Assembly: GCA_013365325.1 (NCBI GenBank) | Contig: JABVXV010000008.1 | Location: forward strand, 558,001-622,000 | Length of the DNA: 64,000 nt | Source of the DNA: Dipetalonema caudispina | Lineage: Eukaryota; Nematoda; Chromadorea; Rhabditida; Onchocercidae | Direction: 5' to 3' | The notes under the pieces: generated by a model | Told to the model about the DNA's origin: nothing | What the model saw: the letters and a program-made list of their open reading frames with translations, nothing else | Database searches by the model: none | Shown here: positions 13,404 to 23,619 of the stretch, in pieces | Numbering within the stretch: position 1 is the stretch's first letter | Layout: every line of letters starts with the position of its first letter | Translations under genes and position numbers: made by a program

Positions 13404-15753
13404 ATGGCAGTTTCAGCGATGTCTGATGAAGAAAATTGGTTTTATGATGAGGCTTTGGAGTTATTCGATGAGGAATTTACCGACTTTATGTATGTTAAGG
13501 AAGAGACGATCCATCAATGGCAGTACTGTGCGATAGGTGTGCTTGGTTCTTTGCATGGTACCATACTGAAACTGTTGCTCTTTTCTACTCTGAAGCGATT
13601 TCTCGTATTTTTATATGCAAAAGGTAAGCATTCGCTTCCAATCTAAAGCCCCTCATGCTAATTAAAATTATGTTTAAATTTAAGGTTAGTGGCAAATTCA
13701 TTTAATTTACTATTATCATTTTTCTTTTTTCCACTTTTCTCTTGATTTCTTGATACTACTAACTCTGTTTTATTAGGTCGAGTCATTTTTAAGCTTTTAC
13801 CTAAATAGCCTAACATCGCATTTTCTATTATTCCATTTTTTTTTAGCTATTGAAAAGCTATTTCAGGAATATTAAATGAATTTACTCTGCATTCAATCTT
13901 TGTAGCTTTTGGTCTGTTTATAATAGGAACCCAAAATAATTTCTTATCATCGATTTGTATATATATTGCGCTGACTGTTGTATTACCATATTATAAATTC
14001 CTCTTCAACAAGCAAACTAAGTTTGTAATGTTGGCGTATTCGATCGGTATGCTTTTAATTTGGTGAGTTTCAGTTTTACAAGTTTAGTGATTTGTAGATT
14101 TAAAGTTAAGATTTCAAACAAGTAATTCAACGTGTTGTTTTGTTTTCCATTAGCATTTGAAACATGTTGAAGCCTGAAACGTATGGAAGTTTCATTTTCG
14201 TTTATCCATTCTCTTATTAATATTCTCATATTGTTGTGAATAATTTTACAGGCAATATTTCTTCACGGCCAAAGAATTTATGTCAATGCGTGGTATACTG
14301 ATGATTGTGTTAATGAAAATTACTTCACTATCGTTTGATCTTGCCAATGAATTTTATGGCAGCATCACGTTGTTACACTTACTCTCCTATATGTTTGATA
14401 GTTCAACTGTATTATTTGGTCCATGGATTACTTACAAACAGTATCAAGATTCGTTGTATCTAAAAGAATTCAAAGTTTGACATTTATTTCTTTCTCATTT
14501 GGAAAAAAGAATGGAAATCCTGAGAATTCATATTGTTGGGGAAAGATTAGAACGGAGAAATAGTCAAATGTGAGCAGAGATAATTATTTCAGGTAGAAAT
14601 TACTAATTGTTTTCGTGCTCTCAGCTACATCGTTTTATCAATGTTGGCTGTTATCTATTCGTCGTGCATCGCCGACAGTTTTGTCGAATTACCTTTCGTT
14701 GGAGCGTATTTTGTTGCTCAGTCATTTCGATTTAGTCATTATTTTGTAAGCTGGCTATCTGCGGGTATTTCGTTATTGTCCGGTATTGATTCGGGTATTG
14801 TCGCTGATTGGATTCATATCGAACTGCCTCGTTCGCTAGTGGATGTTGTTGTTTCGTGGAATATACCTATGCACCGATTTTTGCATCAGTGTAAGTAAGG
14901 TTTTTATCTTATTCTTCTGAAGTTTACTTCCAGCCTTTGAATTGAATGAAATCTGTAATCCTATATTACAGATATCTTCGGAGAGATCAGCAAGTACGGC
15001 TCTGTAGTTGCAGTTTTCATTACCTATATTGTTAGTTCTCTTTTTCATGTAAGTTTCATAATCTTTTCAATTTCTGGGATACATTTGATTAAATCTAGGT
15101 CATGATGGTTTCTTTATATGAAAATCCCTCAAAAGTTTTGCAGGAAACTTGGATTACCGAACAAATTTTCTACTTTGATGTGCAATCCCATATTAAAACT
15201 TCAATTTCAGGGTATCAATTTCCAGTTATCTGCGGTGCTACTTTCGTTGGGATTCTATACATATGTTGAGACAAGTTAGTTTAGTTTTTATTAAAACATT
15301 TTTGATTACGAATTTCTATGTAGATTTAACGAAATCAATTTGCAGAAATGAGGAGTAAATTGAGTCGTCGCATAGATTCATGCGTTCGTGCAAGGAAATG
15401 CCGCAAAGAGTGTCATCATTCATGTAAAGAGGTCTTAGATTATTTGTTTTTTTTAAGTAGCTTGTAAATAAATAAAGCAAAAGTCAAAAATATTAAAAAA
15501 TATTAGTGCTACGTAGATGCATACACACTGTGCGTTGAAGTTGTAGTTTCAGAATGCTTTAAGAACGCTAGCCATCAATGTGGTGTTTCGAGCTCTAGCT
15601 CTCACACATTTGGTGTACCTTGGAATGGCATTTGATGACAGCACAGCAGAAACGGGGTATTCCTGGAGACATACACTTTCTGTATGGACTGATTCGTACT
15701 ACTTTAGTCATGTCATCGGACTATTTACGTTGTTATTGTCATTGGCTTTCTAA
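13404..15753 (+). CDS. mom-1: Porcupine O-acyltransferase (PORCN/MOM-1 orthologue)
   Basis: Eight exons: 13404-13623, 13906-14062, 14252-14474, 14593-14890, 14972-15048, 15211-15274, 15346-15431, 15553-15753. They encode 441 residues (human PORCN 461). This MBOAT-family multipass ER protein palmitoleoylates Wnt ligands and is needed for Wnt secretion. The core is clear: SFDL and LFGPWITY in exon 3, the motif ELPRSLVDVVVSWNIPM, then SLFH|GINF, which carries the catalytic-type histidine (about His325) at an exon edge. The conserved Asn of SWN is at about 290. The Cys-rich loop CRKECHHSC and the C-terminal DDSTAETGYSW also match the family. Many hydrophobic segments fit an MBOAT fold. The start is less certain: ATG at 13326 would add 26 residues. 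Confidence 0.95.
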
Positions 15754-16249
15754 AAGCATTAAAATAGAATAAAAACAGATAGTTGGTACTTTATTGCTTT
15801 TCGGATCTAAGCTTTCCTTCTTCCACTTATCATTTGCTTTTTTCAAGTTAAACCTTAATATACCCTAGCTTCATAACGTCATAATGTTTTTTGTAAGATA
15901 TACAATTTAATGAAGAGATCTCTGATATTGAACTTTCTTGAGCATCAACATATTCCCATGTATTTAAATCATTTCTAAATATGATATGTACTTGTCTTCC
16001 TCTATTTAGGTGATCTCTAACAAATATAGTTATTAGGATGACGAAGCGGTTATTTCTTTTATCCAGGTGATGACCGGATCTTGCTGTCGATTTGTTTCTT
16101 ATTTTATTCTTCCGAATTTTTTCTGAAGTACATTTTGATCTGTTTGGATGTCAGTAAACAAACTTAACTGTACTATCGAGGCTTATCATTGTGTATACAG
16201 TAATCAGACCAGATAATGCAGTTAAGATTCAATTTCGAAGCGGCTGAGT
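15754..16249. other. convergent 3' region of Porcupine and ELP6
   Basis: About 500 bp between two stop codons facing each other. An AATAAA lies 15 nt after the Porcupine stop. I see no exon or RNA gene in it. Confidence 0.6.
15768..15773 (+). terminator. polyadenylation signal AATAAA of the Porcupine gene
   Basis: A canonical AATAAA shortly after the Porcupine TAA, in the expected place for a short nematode 3' UTR. Confidence 0.6.
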
Positions 16250-17728
16250 TCATAATTTCGGCCTCGACATTCCGGGAAGAAAAAGTCGTGCGGTTCGATC
16301 GCTCAAATGATAATTGAAAATGTTTTCTGCATACGGCGCTTTACCACTGCGTTCCACCACATACAACTGCAAAATTGTAGTCGAGGAGAAGGTTATTGAT
16401 ACAAAAATGGAAATATTCGTATCTCTATTTAATGCAAGTTTGCTGCGTGTAAGTTAATCATTTATGGGACATAGTATTATAAAAGGACACCAAATTAATA
16501 TCATGAATTCACCTGCCCTGTGACATCTTTGGCAAAACCATTTCCAACACGTTTTAGCCTTATAATAATATCACTTTCATGCAGGATAATATTCGAAATT
16601 TGATCTTTCGACTGCAAAGTTATCACCTGGAAGTAAGGACACGTGAATTAAATCACTGTCAAGCAAACAAGTGATACAAATAAGACGTATTTCTATGATA
16701 ACTAGTGAGATGGAGAACTTTCCGTAGGATTGACAGTAGTGAAAGCTTAGTTTAGCATACCAATTTGATTTCTAAATCCTTATTGAATTGTTGCAGGCGT
16801 CGTATAAATGCAGGGATATGTGAGACAGTGTTCGTGAAATCACAAAACACAGTGAAATTGTCAAATATGATGAATACTTCCTTGTCGCCCTCTTCAATAT
16901 GCCTATTTATTTCCTATAACGAAAATTTCAAAAAATCACCGCATGTTAGAAAGGGTCGTTTCCTCCTTCAACCAACTAAGTCGCTTAGAAAGTGCGTTAA
17001 AAGATACCTCTAGAATGCATGGAAAAATTTTGTCATCATTATCCTTAATAAAGCCATCAGAGAGAAACTGGCTCACTGGCAAAAATTTCAGCTTTTCCGA
17101 TAGTCGTATCATCACTTTGCTCGCCATTACCCTAGCAAACATTTACTGTTAAATTTTATTAAATATAGAAGTTCGTATCAAAAAGTGACAACAAATTATT
17201 CTTTACGGAGATATGAGTCTTCACTCTGCATAGCAAAGGAATTCCGGATGATCTCATAGCACTAACATTATCATTGCAAGAGTGCTAACTAAAGTGCCAT
17301 ATGGATGTTCTTTTCACTAAAGTGTCCGCACAGTTGCCATAAAACAAATCATGACATGGATAACTGACCAATGTTTTTAGAAAATTGCTTGATTTCCTAA
17401 TACTATAGTATTCAAATTCGATAACACCACGGTAGGCAAGGGAAAGCAGCCAACAGAGAATGCAAAACCGATCAGATTTATTCTCGTAAATTTAAAACAT
17501 TCTGCATAACCTACCCACAATTACTATTGATTTTGACAAGTCGAAATGAACGAACTTAAAGGCTAGCATATTTCGTGTCGCTGATACATAGATGACCTTT
17601 ACGCTCTTCTTTACCGCATAATCAACAATACACAATTGCAAGAAAGCAGGTGAACTGAGATCTTCGCATTCGATCACAATAATATCGTACTGCTTTTCAT
17701 CCAACAAACTGCTGATCTCCGCTAGCAT
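16250..17728 (-). CDS. ELP6: Elongator complex subunit ELP6
   Basis: Five exons: 17556-17728, 17008-17131, 16761-16913, 16513-16626, 16250-16366. They encode 226 residues (human 266). ELP6 is a RecA-fold subunit of the ELP4/5/6 ring of Elongator, which modifies wobble uridine in tRNA. The start MLAEISSLLDEKQ parallels human MFVELNNLL. KVIYVSATRNMLAFK matches the first strand and helix, EVFIIFDNFTVFCDF matches the PVLLVDDLSVLLSL strand, and RLKRVGNGFAKDVTGQ matches the human segment ending GFCRDVHGQ. The C-terminal RTARLFLPGMSRPKL matches SVSFFAKGMSPAVL. The exon-1 donor was set at AA|GTTCGT because only phase 2 joins exon 2. It lies 267 nt downstream of RPL13A on the same strand, probably as the second gene of an operon. 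Confidence 0.9.
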
Positions 17729-17995
17729 GTTCAAAGAGCTCGACCACTAAACTTTCATACGTTGGAAAGCATAAACCGCTATGGAACCCAAACTAAATCT
17801 CTCACCACGTTTTCTCCCTTTTTATTTTTTGATCCATTGCATATCCACGAAAACAGAGCCATTCCCAGCATGTAATATTTCTTGCAGCAACGCAGTAGTA
17901 AAACATTCTCGTAATAATGGCCTTCCTTTATTTAAAAATAACCAATGTTTAGCAAATAATCAAAAATTTTATTCCATTAACAACAAAAGAGGAAT
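17729..17995 (-). promoter_or_regulatory. intercistronic region RPL13A-ELP6 with poly(A) signal and trans-splice-like acceptor
   Basis: On the minus strand an AATAAA (17927-17932) lies about 65 nt after the RPL13A stop. A pyrimidine/A-rich acceptor, GTTTAG, lies about 20 nt before the ELP6 ATG. Cleavage signal first, then a spliced-leader acceptor, within a gap of under 300 nt is the layout expected inside a nematode operon. Confidence 0.5.
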
Positions 17996-19006
17996 TTACT
18001 GGTAACCATAAGATTCTATAAGTTTTTGATAAGGTGAATTTTTAACAACATCTGATTTCAATGCCACTGCAAATAGCTTCGATTTCATCTTTTTATGCTC
18101 ATAAAATGCAGCACTTTTAACTTTTCTTTTGGCTTCTAGCTTTGCGACCACATCACGATACTGCCAACCTACCTCATGCGCAAGACGTCCAACTGAAAAT
18201 ATATTACCGTTGGTCATTGCATAATTTTAAAATCGAATTTGCTCACGATGTCAAGCTTACTAAGTGCGGTACGGCTAAACGTTCAGCAAAGAATAAATCA
18301 AGTTTTATTCTCTGTTCATCTGATCGAAGTCTTTCATTGTTTTGCAAAGTACTCAAACAGTAAAAATGAAATACACGCTATAATCAGCAATACTTTTAAC
18401 CTTTAAACATAAGAATTGATCTAATTAAATTGAAATAAGGTTCGACGTAAATGGTTCATTCCCTATGCATATTTCGAAAAATTTCCGAAGCCAGTACACA
18501 TTTAAAACCACAAGCCCAAGATGAAGCACATGATAAGGCAAACCAAAAGATTAAAAATATGTACATAAAAATTTATCAAAATGTAATGTACCTGTGCAAT
18601 ACTTCCTTCGCGGTTTCAACGCCAAATGCCGTAAAGCTGCGGGGTGAACTTGTCGTTTAACTCGATCATAGGGTTGTGGGATGCCATCGAACGCCTTTAA
18701 ACGAAGCAGTGCTGCTTTTCCACGATGTGTTTTATGCGGTAACATCCCACGGACAGTTCGCCAGAATATACGACTTGGTGCACGGAAGTGATACGGACCA
18801 CGCGCTGGTTTGACGTTGCATCGTTTGCGCAAAAAGCTCATAAACTTTAGTTTGGAGCGATGGAAATTACCAGAAATGGCAATATCTTCGCATCGTACAA
18901 CGACAATTTTCTGACCAAGGAGAAGTTGTTTAGCGATAACTGATGCCAACCGTCCCAAAAGATGATCTTTACCATCAATGATGATCGGTTTATCAATCAA
19001 ACCCAT
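17996..19006 (-). CDS. rpl-16: 60S ribosomal protein L13a (uL13)
   Basis: Two exons, 18592-19006 and 17996-18192, joined in phase 1. The product is 203 residues, the same length as human RPL13A. It is a core protein of the large ribosomal subunit. Diagnostic segments are [71 protein letters not shown] and, after the intron, [19 protein letters not shown]. The intron is about 400 nt. A good acceptor (TTTCAG) 7 nt before the ATG and a GTGAGT donor 84 nt further out suggest a short intron in the 5' UTR. It is the probable first gene of an operon with ELP6. C. elegans calls the orthologue rpl-16. Confidence 0.97.
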
Positions 19007-19013
19007 AGTGTGC

Positions 19014-19097
19014 CTGAAATTAAACTGGTTGTAATTAAAATAGTCTAAGAACGATAAAGATGACTATCCAATTTTCATTATCGAAAACAATACTCAC
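19014..19097 (-). other. probable 5' UTR intron of the RPL13A gene
   Basis: A GTGAGT donor and a TTTCAG acceptor enclose 84 nt just upstream of the RPL13A start codon. The same acceptor could instead receive a spliced leader; sequence alone cannot decide. Confidence 0.45.
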
Positions 19098-20232
19098 GCA
19101 AGAACCGCAGAATGCAATCAGCAATATTACTAAAAGCAAAGCAACGAGTAATCATAAATCCTCGTGAAATCTATTACTAATCTTAATTTTGTTAGGAATC
19201 ATATGACTAGAATAAGCCTAAACACAAGAAAAAAATCACTACCAAACTATCGGCAACGCTATACTGATTTATAGTCTTTTAAGATATTCACTACAAGCAA
19301 AAAGTAAATTATTATACAGATTTGGATAATCCTTGGCCATAAACTTAATGATTGTATACAGATATCTCTAATTTAAAACTCATAAACTAACCACCCAACC
19401 TAACACACCACACGAACCACGCAGAACGTCCTATTCCAAACAAATAAGCTACAGTAAGATAGAACATGTTGCACGAATAGTAGTTGCTATTGCAGCTCAA
19501 AATTTTTTTAAACCTCTACTTCGCCAGTGACCTCCTGTCTCTCCTCGTAGAAATCCTTCGTAACAAACTTTAGTTGTCTATATGATCGCTAAGAAGGTTG
19601 TCTACTTTACTCAGGTAAAGGGAACGCAATCTATTTGAAGAAAAAGTGTGTATGCTTGAGGAAGTAGGTCAAAATCGACAATAATTGTTGAAAGTAATTG
19701 TTGTTACTGCAAAAGTAAATTTTCGTTCAGTGAGTATGCATGTAAAACTAAGTGTAATATATATACTAGTTGATATTGTGATAATTTATTTGAAAGCATT
19801 ATATTAACTATTGCGCGTTTGATGAAGCTAGATTTGTCGCCCATTGAAATGTTGAAGATGGAATTACAATAAGATTTTTAATCACCAAAAGGCTTATTAA
19901 ATGATCGACTACATTAGCCAGGAAGATTATTGGTGCGAAGAAAACCTCCTGCAACGAGCCAAAAATGACTTATTTTTCTGCTCACTGAATTAAGAAGCAC
20001 ATTTGGAGAAATGAGAGATCTTGTAAATATAAAAAGAAAGCTAAATAAGCTTCTCGTAAATTTTTGTTTCAAGACAGCTCGTTCATCGAACAAAGAATTC
20101 CAATGATATTGAAATTGTTTCACTTCACAAACTACCAACGCCTGCACTCAATATTAGTAAGCATTTATTAAGTTATAAAAGTATTAACACCGTATCTGAA
20201 AATAAATAAAAGAAACAAAATTATCAATAACT
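19098..20232. other. intergenic region between RPL13A and DGCR6 genes
   Basis: About 1.1 kb, probably holding the RPL13A promoter and the 3' UTR of the DGCR6 gene. A minus-strand open frame at 19914-20147 shows no family resemblance and no exon partner, so I do not call it a gene. Confidence 0.45.
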
Positions 20233-21042
20233 TCATGGTAGTTTTGCACGAACTGTTAAAATAAAACTGATAATTGCCATCTGCAGCTCGATTTCTCGAG
20301 GACTAGTAGTGATGCGAAATGCTGGAACACCAGCACGGCACAACGTATCTTGCTGTTGCGCCACTATCTGCAAAGAACCAACTATCAACCGTTTTTTGCA
20401 TATAACGATGATGTTTGAAACTCTAACTAGAACAAATGAATTTAAATGACGATTACGGTAAGAAAACCTTGTCGAGTTCAGTGACAATATTAATATCAAT
20501 TTGCTTCATTTGTTCATCCAAATCAGGAACGCACTGCAATTCCATCAGTCGCTGCTGGCGGTCGTTGTAAAGCTGTCTAAATAGCGGTAATCATTCATGA
20601 AGTAGATGAAAAACATGTTTAAAGTTTATCGGAAGTACACACTACTGTCTAAATATCCTTAATAATGTCAATTTATTAACCCACATATGAGCATGTTACA
20701 GTTTGTAGTATATGTTCTAAGCGAAAAGGAAAACGTGCTATTTCACGAGCGGCTATCATTAAGAACGTTGCTTCATGAATGGAGCAAAGCTAAACTATCC
20801 TAATGAACTTCTTATTTTTAAGCTAAGCAGCAAAATGAAGTTTACGTTTCATTCATGCGTTGCAAATCACTGAGCGATTCGACAATCGCAAATACAGTCC
20901 CATCCAATAAACTTTCGACCAGCACTTTTCGAAGTGAATCATTGAATCGACCACGCATTCGAGGTTCCAAGCGCATTATAAAACTATTCATTTCCAGTTG
21001 CATAATTTCCATTTTCCTTTCCGTGGTAATATTACCACTCAT
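20233..21042 (-). CDS. DGCR6: DGCR6 family protein (Drosophila gonadal/gdl homologue)
   Basis: Three exons, 20846-21042, 20468-20576 and 20233-20367, giving 146 residues. Human DGCR6 has 220, so this is a compact version. Landmarks are LLDGTVFAIVESLSDLQRMNET (human [22 protein letters not shown]), LYNDRQQRLMELQ, IDINIVTELDK and the C-terminal QQQDTLCRAGVPAFRITTSP (human [20 protein letters not shown]). The middle coiled-coil stretch of the vertebrate protein is shortened. The biochemical function of the family is not well defined. Splice phases (2, then 0) agree throughout. It is divergent from the gene at 21960. Confidence 0.9.
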
Positions 21043-21959
21043 CGTTGATGTTAGGCTCTACTACTTTGATAGCAAAAAGTGAAAAAGAGAAGGAGACATG
21101 GGAATCTCGAACTACTGCTTACTTCCACGACATCCCGGTTGTACACCTCACTTCAAGCCATCACCTCATTTACAACAATTCCCAACAAATTCTTGAACAG
21201 GGAACCTTTATAACGCGGTCCAATTACAGCGTTCATAATTTTTAATCTCCGAAAACACGCCGCGCTACAGACCGGACGGGTATCAGTGATAGCCGTTGGG
21301 AAGTTATCATGTGGGGTTAATTGGTTGTTGATTGGAATTCGGTTGGTCCAATGACAATACTTTACACAACTGGTGTCATTCAGTGATCAAAAAGACCGAC
21401 CTCGTACTTGACCAGTACCGACCTGTTTCTAAATGTGATTACACTTTCATTTGAGCGAAGTAAAGGGTTGTTATGGTTATATTGGTAAAGATAGTTTCTG
21501 AAGTGACCAGTGCTGTTTTGCTTCCGAAAATCGAAACGAAAAGTTGATAAGTCGAAGTGGATTCCAGTGACTCAACTCAAGATTCGACTTATCTCTCGAG
21601 GAGAGATAAGTCAAGTTTGAAAATGATTGGAATGGTTTGGTAGGCCAATATGGCTTCGTGTACATTAGTGTCCTAATAATGAATAGCTGAAGTGATAAAT
21701 AAGGAGGAATTTGAATTTTCGTTCCGGAGGATTCATTCTTTCTGGTAAAATTGATTGATTATGTAAGTTATTCGTGATATCTTCCTCGTTAAGCGATGCA
21801 TAAAAATATTCTTTCAGTCGCTGAATAGTTGTTAACAGATTATAGTTACCACTTCTCATTATGTTTATTGAATAAGTCTATTCGCTACATTCAAAGAGAG
21901 TGTCGCTTCTTCACGAATTGGAATGTGAAATTGGATGACTTTTAGTATACTAATGATAT
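21043..21959. other. divergent intergenic region, DGCR6 / unrecognised gene
   Basis: About 0.9 kb between two start codons facing away from each other. Promoters for both are expected here. I see no coding exon; open frames at 21477-21859 on the minus strand look accidental. Confidence 0.4.
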
Positions 21960-22741
21960 ATGCGTTGCTTGAAAGGCTTAGCGTTGCCTAGCAGCCCTTT
22001 TTATATTGTTGTAAGCATAGCCTTGATGTATAGAGCGATGCGCATGCAACTACAACCGTTCTGTACTACTGCTAATTGCAATCGATCATGCCATCAGGTA
22101 CATCGTCGAAATCAGGAACCCTCATCACCTTCCGTTTCGGTACCAGCCGATTTTTTGAAAACGAAGCGAAATCTTTTACGCCGGCAAAATTATTTCTTTA
22201 TCCAAGGTGAGCAAAACCATCAGCAAATTCTGTTTAAAATTTAATGAGCTGATAATTACACCTCTTCTACAGATTGTGGTTAACGGATTTTTTAAATTTG
22301 ATCGGATTACCTTTCCAAAAAATTGAAATTTCAGAAATTGGAGCAAAATCAGAACCTGTGTTAGCTACTAACGATAATTCTGGAAGTGTATTCAGGACAT
22401 CACTACCGTTTCCTAAACGAGCTATGACTTTGGAGGAGATAATTGAATTGGCAAGGCGAAAGGCATCTCATAATTACGAGGAACCTTCATCACAAAAGCA
22501 TTATGTCACGGATCATGATGACAAACTACCAGTGGAAGAACCGGCCATTCAAGCATCGGAAATAGTGAAGGATGATGAATGGACTAACGATGACTGGGCT
22601 TATTTGGAACAGATAATGGAATTAGATGCCGATCGCATATCACCCAGCGGTGAGCCGCCTACTGTCATTGACAATGATGATGATACAGCAGTTGCTTCAA
22701 GTCGTCGAGTGTGTTTCAATACAACCTTTTCATGGAGTTGA
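21960..22741 (+). CDS. unrecognised two-exon gene, possibly membrane-anchored, with acidic C-terminal half
   Basis: Exons 21960-22206 and 22335-22741, with donor AAG|GTGAGC and acceptor TTTCAG joined in phase 1, give 217 residues. I do not recognise the family. The N terminus has a hydrophobic stretch (SPFYIVVSIALMYRAM) that could be a signal anchor, followed by a Cys- and Arg-rich part. The second exon contains a helical segment, MTLEEIIELARRKASHNY. A strongly acidic region follows (DDEWTNDDWAYLEQIMELDAD) and ends DNDDDTAVASSRRVCFNTTFSWS. An earlier acceptor at 22273 would need another reading phase and runs into a stop. A start at 22032 instead of 21960 is possible. It could be a lineage-specific gene. 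Confidence 0.5.
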
Positions 22742-23619
22742 GAAAGGCATTGCTTTTGGAAATGATGGCAATTGCTATCATTACTTAATATGTAATGAAT
22801 AATACTCCAAATGTTCCTATGCATGTTACGTGTATCATGTTGGATGAATGCAAACCACGCGAGGAGTTGATATTTCAATCCATTTGTAGCAATTGAAGGA
22901 ATATTTGACGCAAATAGGCATCCATTGTGAGCTTATGCAAATATCAAATTTATTATGAAGATATAAAATCTTAAACGAACTGAATACTAGCGTAAATGAA
23001 ATGGGACTATTAATACGAGAACATACAGAGACACGATATCATGACCTGGGGAGGTCCCAACATAATGAACAGCAAGTAGTGAACTGAAATATGATTTTTT
23101 TTTTTCATGTAAATGGCATTTTTATCACACAGAGGAAATCTTTAAATTTGAAATTAAAAATTTTCGGTACTGTGAAAGAATAAGTCTACGAATTCGATGT
23201 ATAAGTGGTTGGCTCACAGGTTCATACTGGACCAGCTAATTCTTCAGTGCATTGTGTTATTTTGTTCGTTGCCCTTCATTAGTGGCATCAACGACTAGAA
23301 ATTCTCTGAAGTCAGTACATAAATTTATTCCGTAAGTCTCCTTCCTGCTTGTGTATATGCATAAACCATTCTCAATCTTATTCTTTGTACTAGGAATGTT
23401 TTCACTTCAAAATATTTGTATGGTGTTGTTGCAGAAATATAACTTGTGGAGAAGCAGGCTTATCATGATATAGCCAAGTATTCCAGTCTGTCACTTGACT
23501 TAAAACTTTAGTCCCTTAATTTACAATGGTTAAAAACAACGTTTCTCACGGTTTTCTTAGATCACTCACAAACTGAAGTGAATACTTCTCAATAAAGATA
23601 TTCGAGACTTCTCTCGACC
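22742..23619. other. convergent interval without a gene
   Basis: About 0.9 kb between the stops of the unrecognised plus-strand gene and the minus-strand zinc-finger gene. I see nothing beyond AT-rich sequence. Confidence 0.5.

Noticed and set aside
18193..18591. Box C/D snoRNA in the RPL13A intron (the human RPL13A gene hosts several)
   Set aside because: Only weak C-like (CAGATGA) and D-like (CTGA) matches are present on the minus strand, with no clear terminal stem or guide, so I do not call it.
19914..20147. 77-codon minus-strand open frame between DGCR6 and RPL13A
   Set aside because: No similarity to either neighbour or to any family I know, and no partner exon in phase.
22274..22334. 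Second exon of the unrecognised gene starting at 22273
   Set aside because: That acceptor needs a phase-2 donor; the only good donor is phase 1, which fits the acceptor at 22334 instead.
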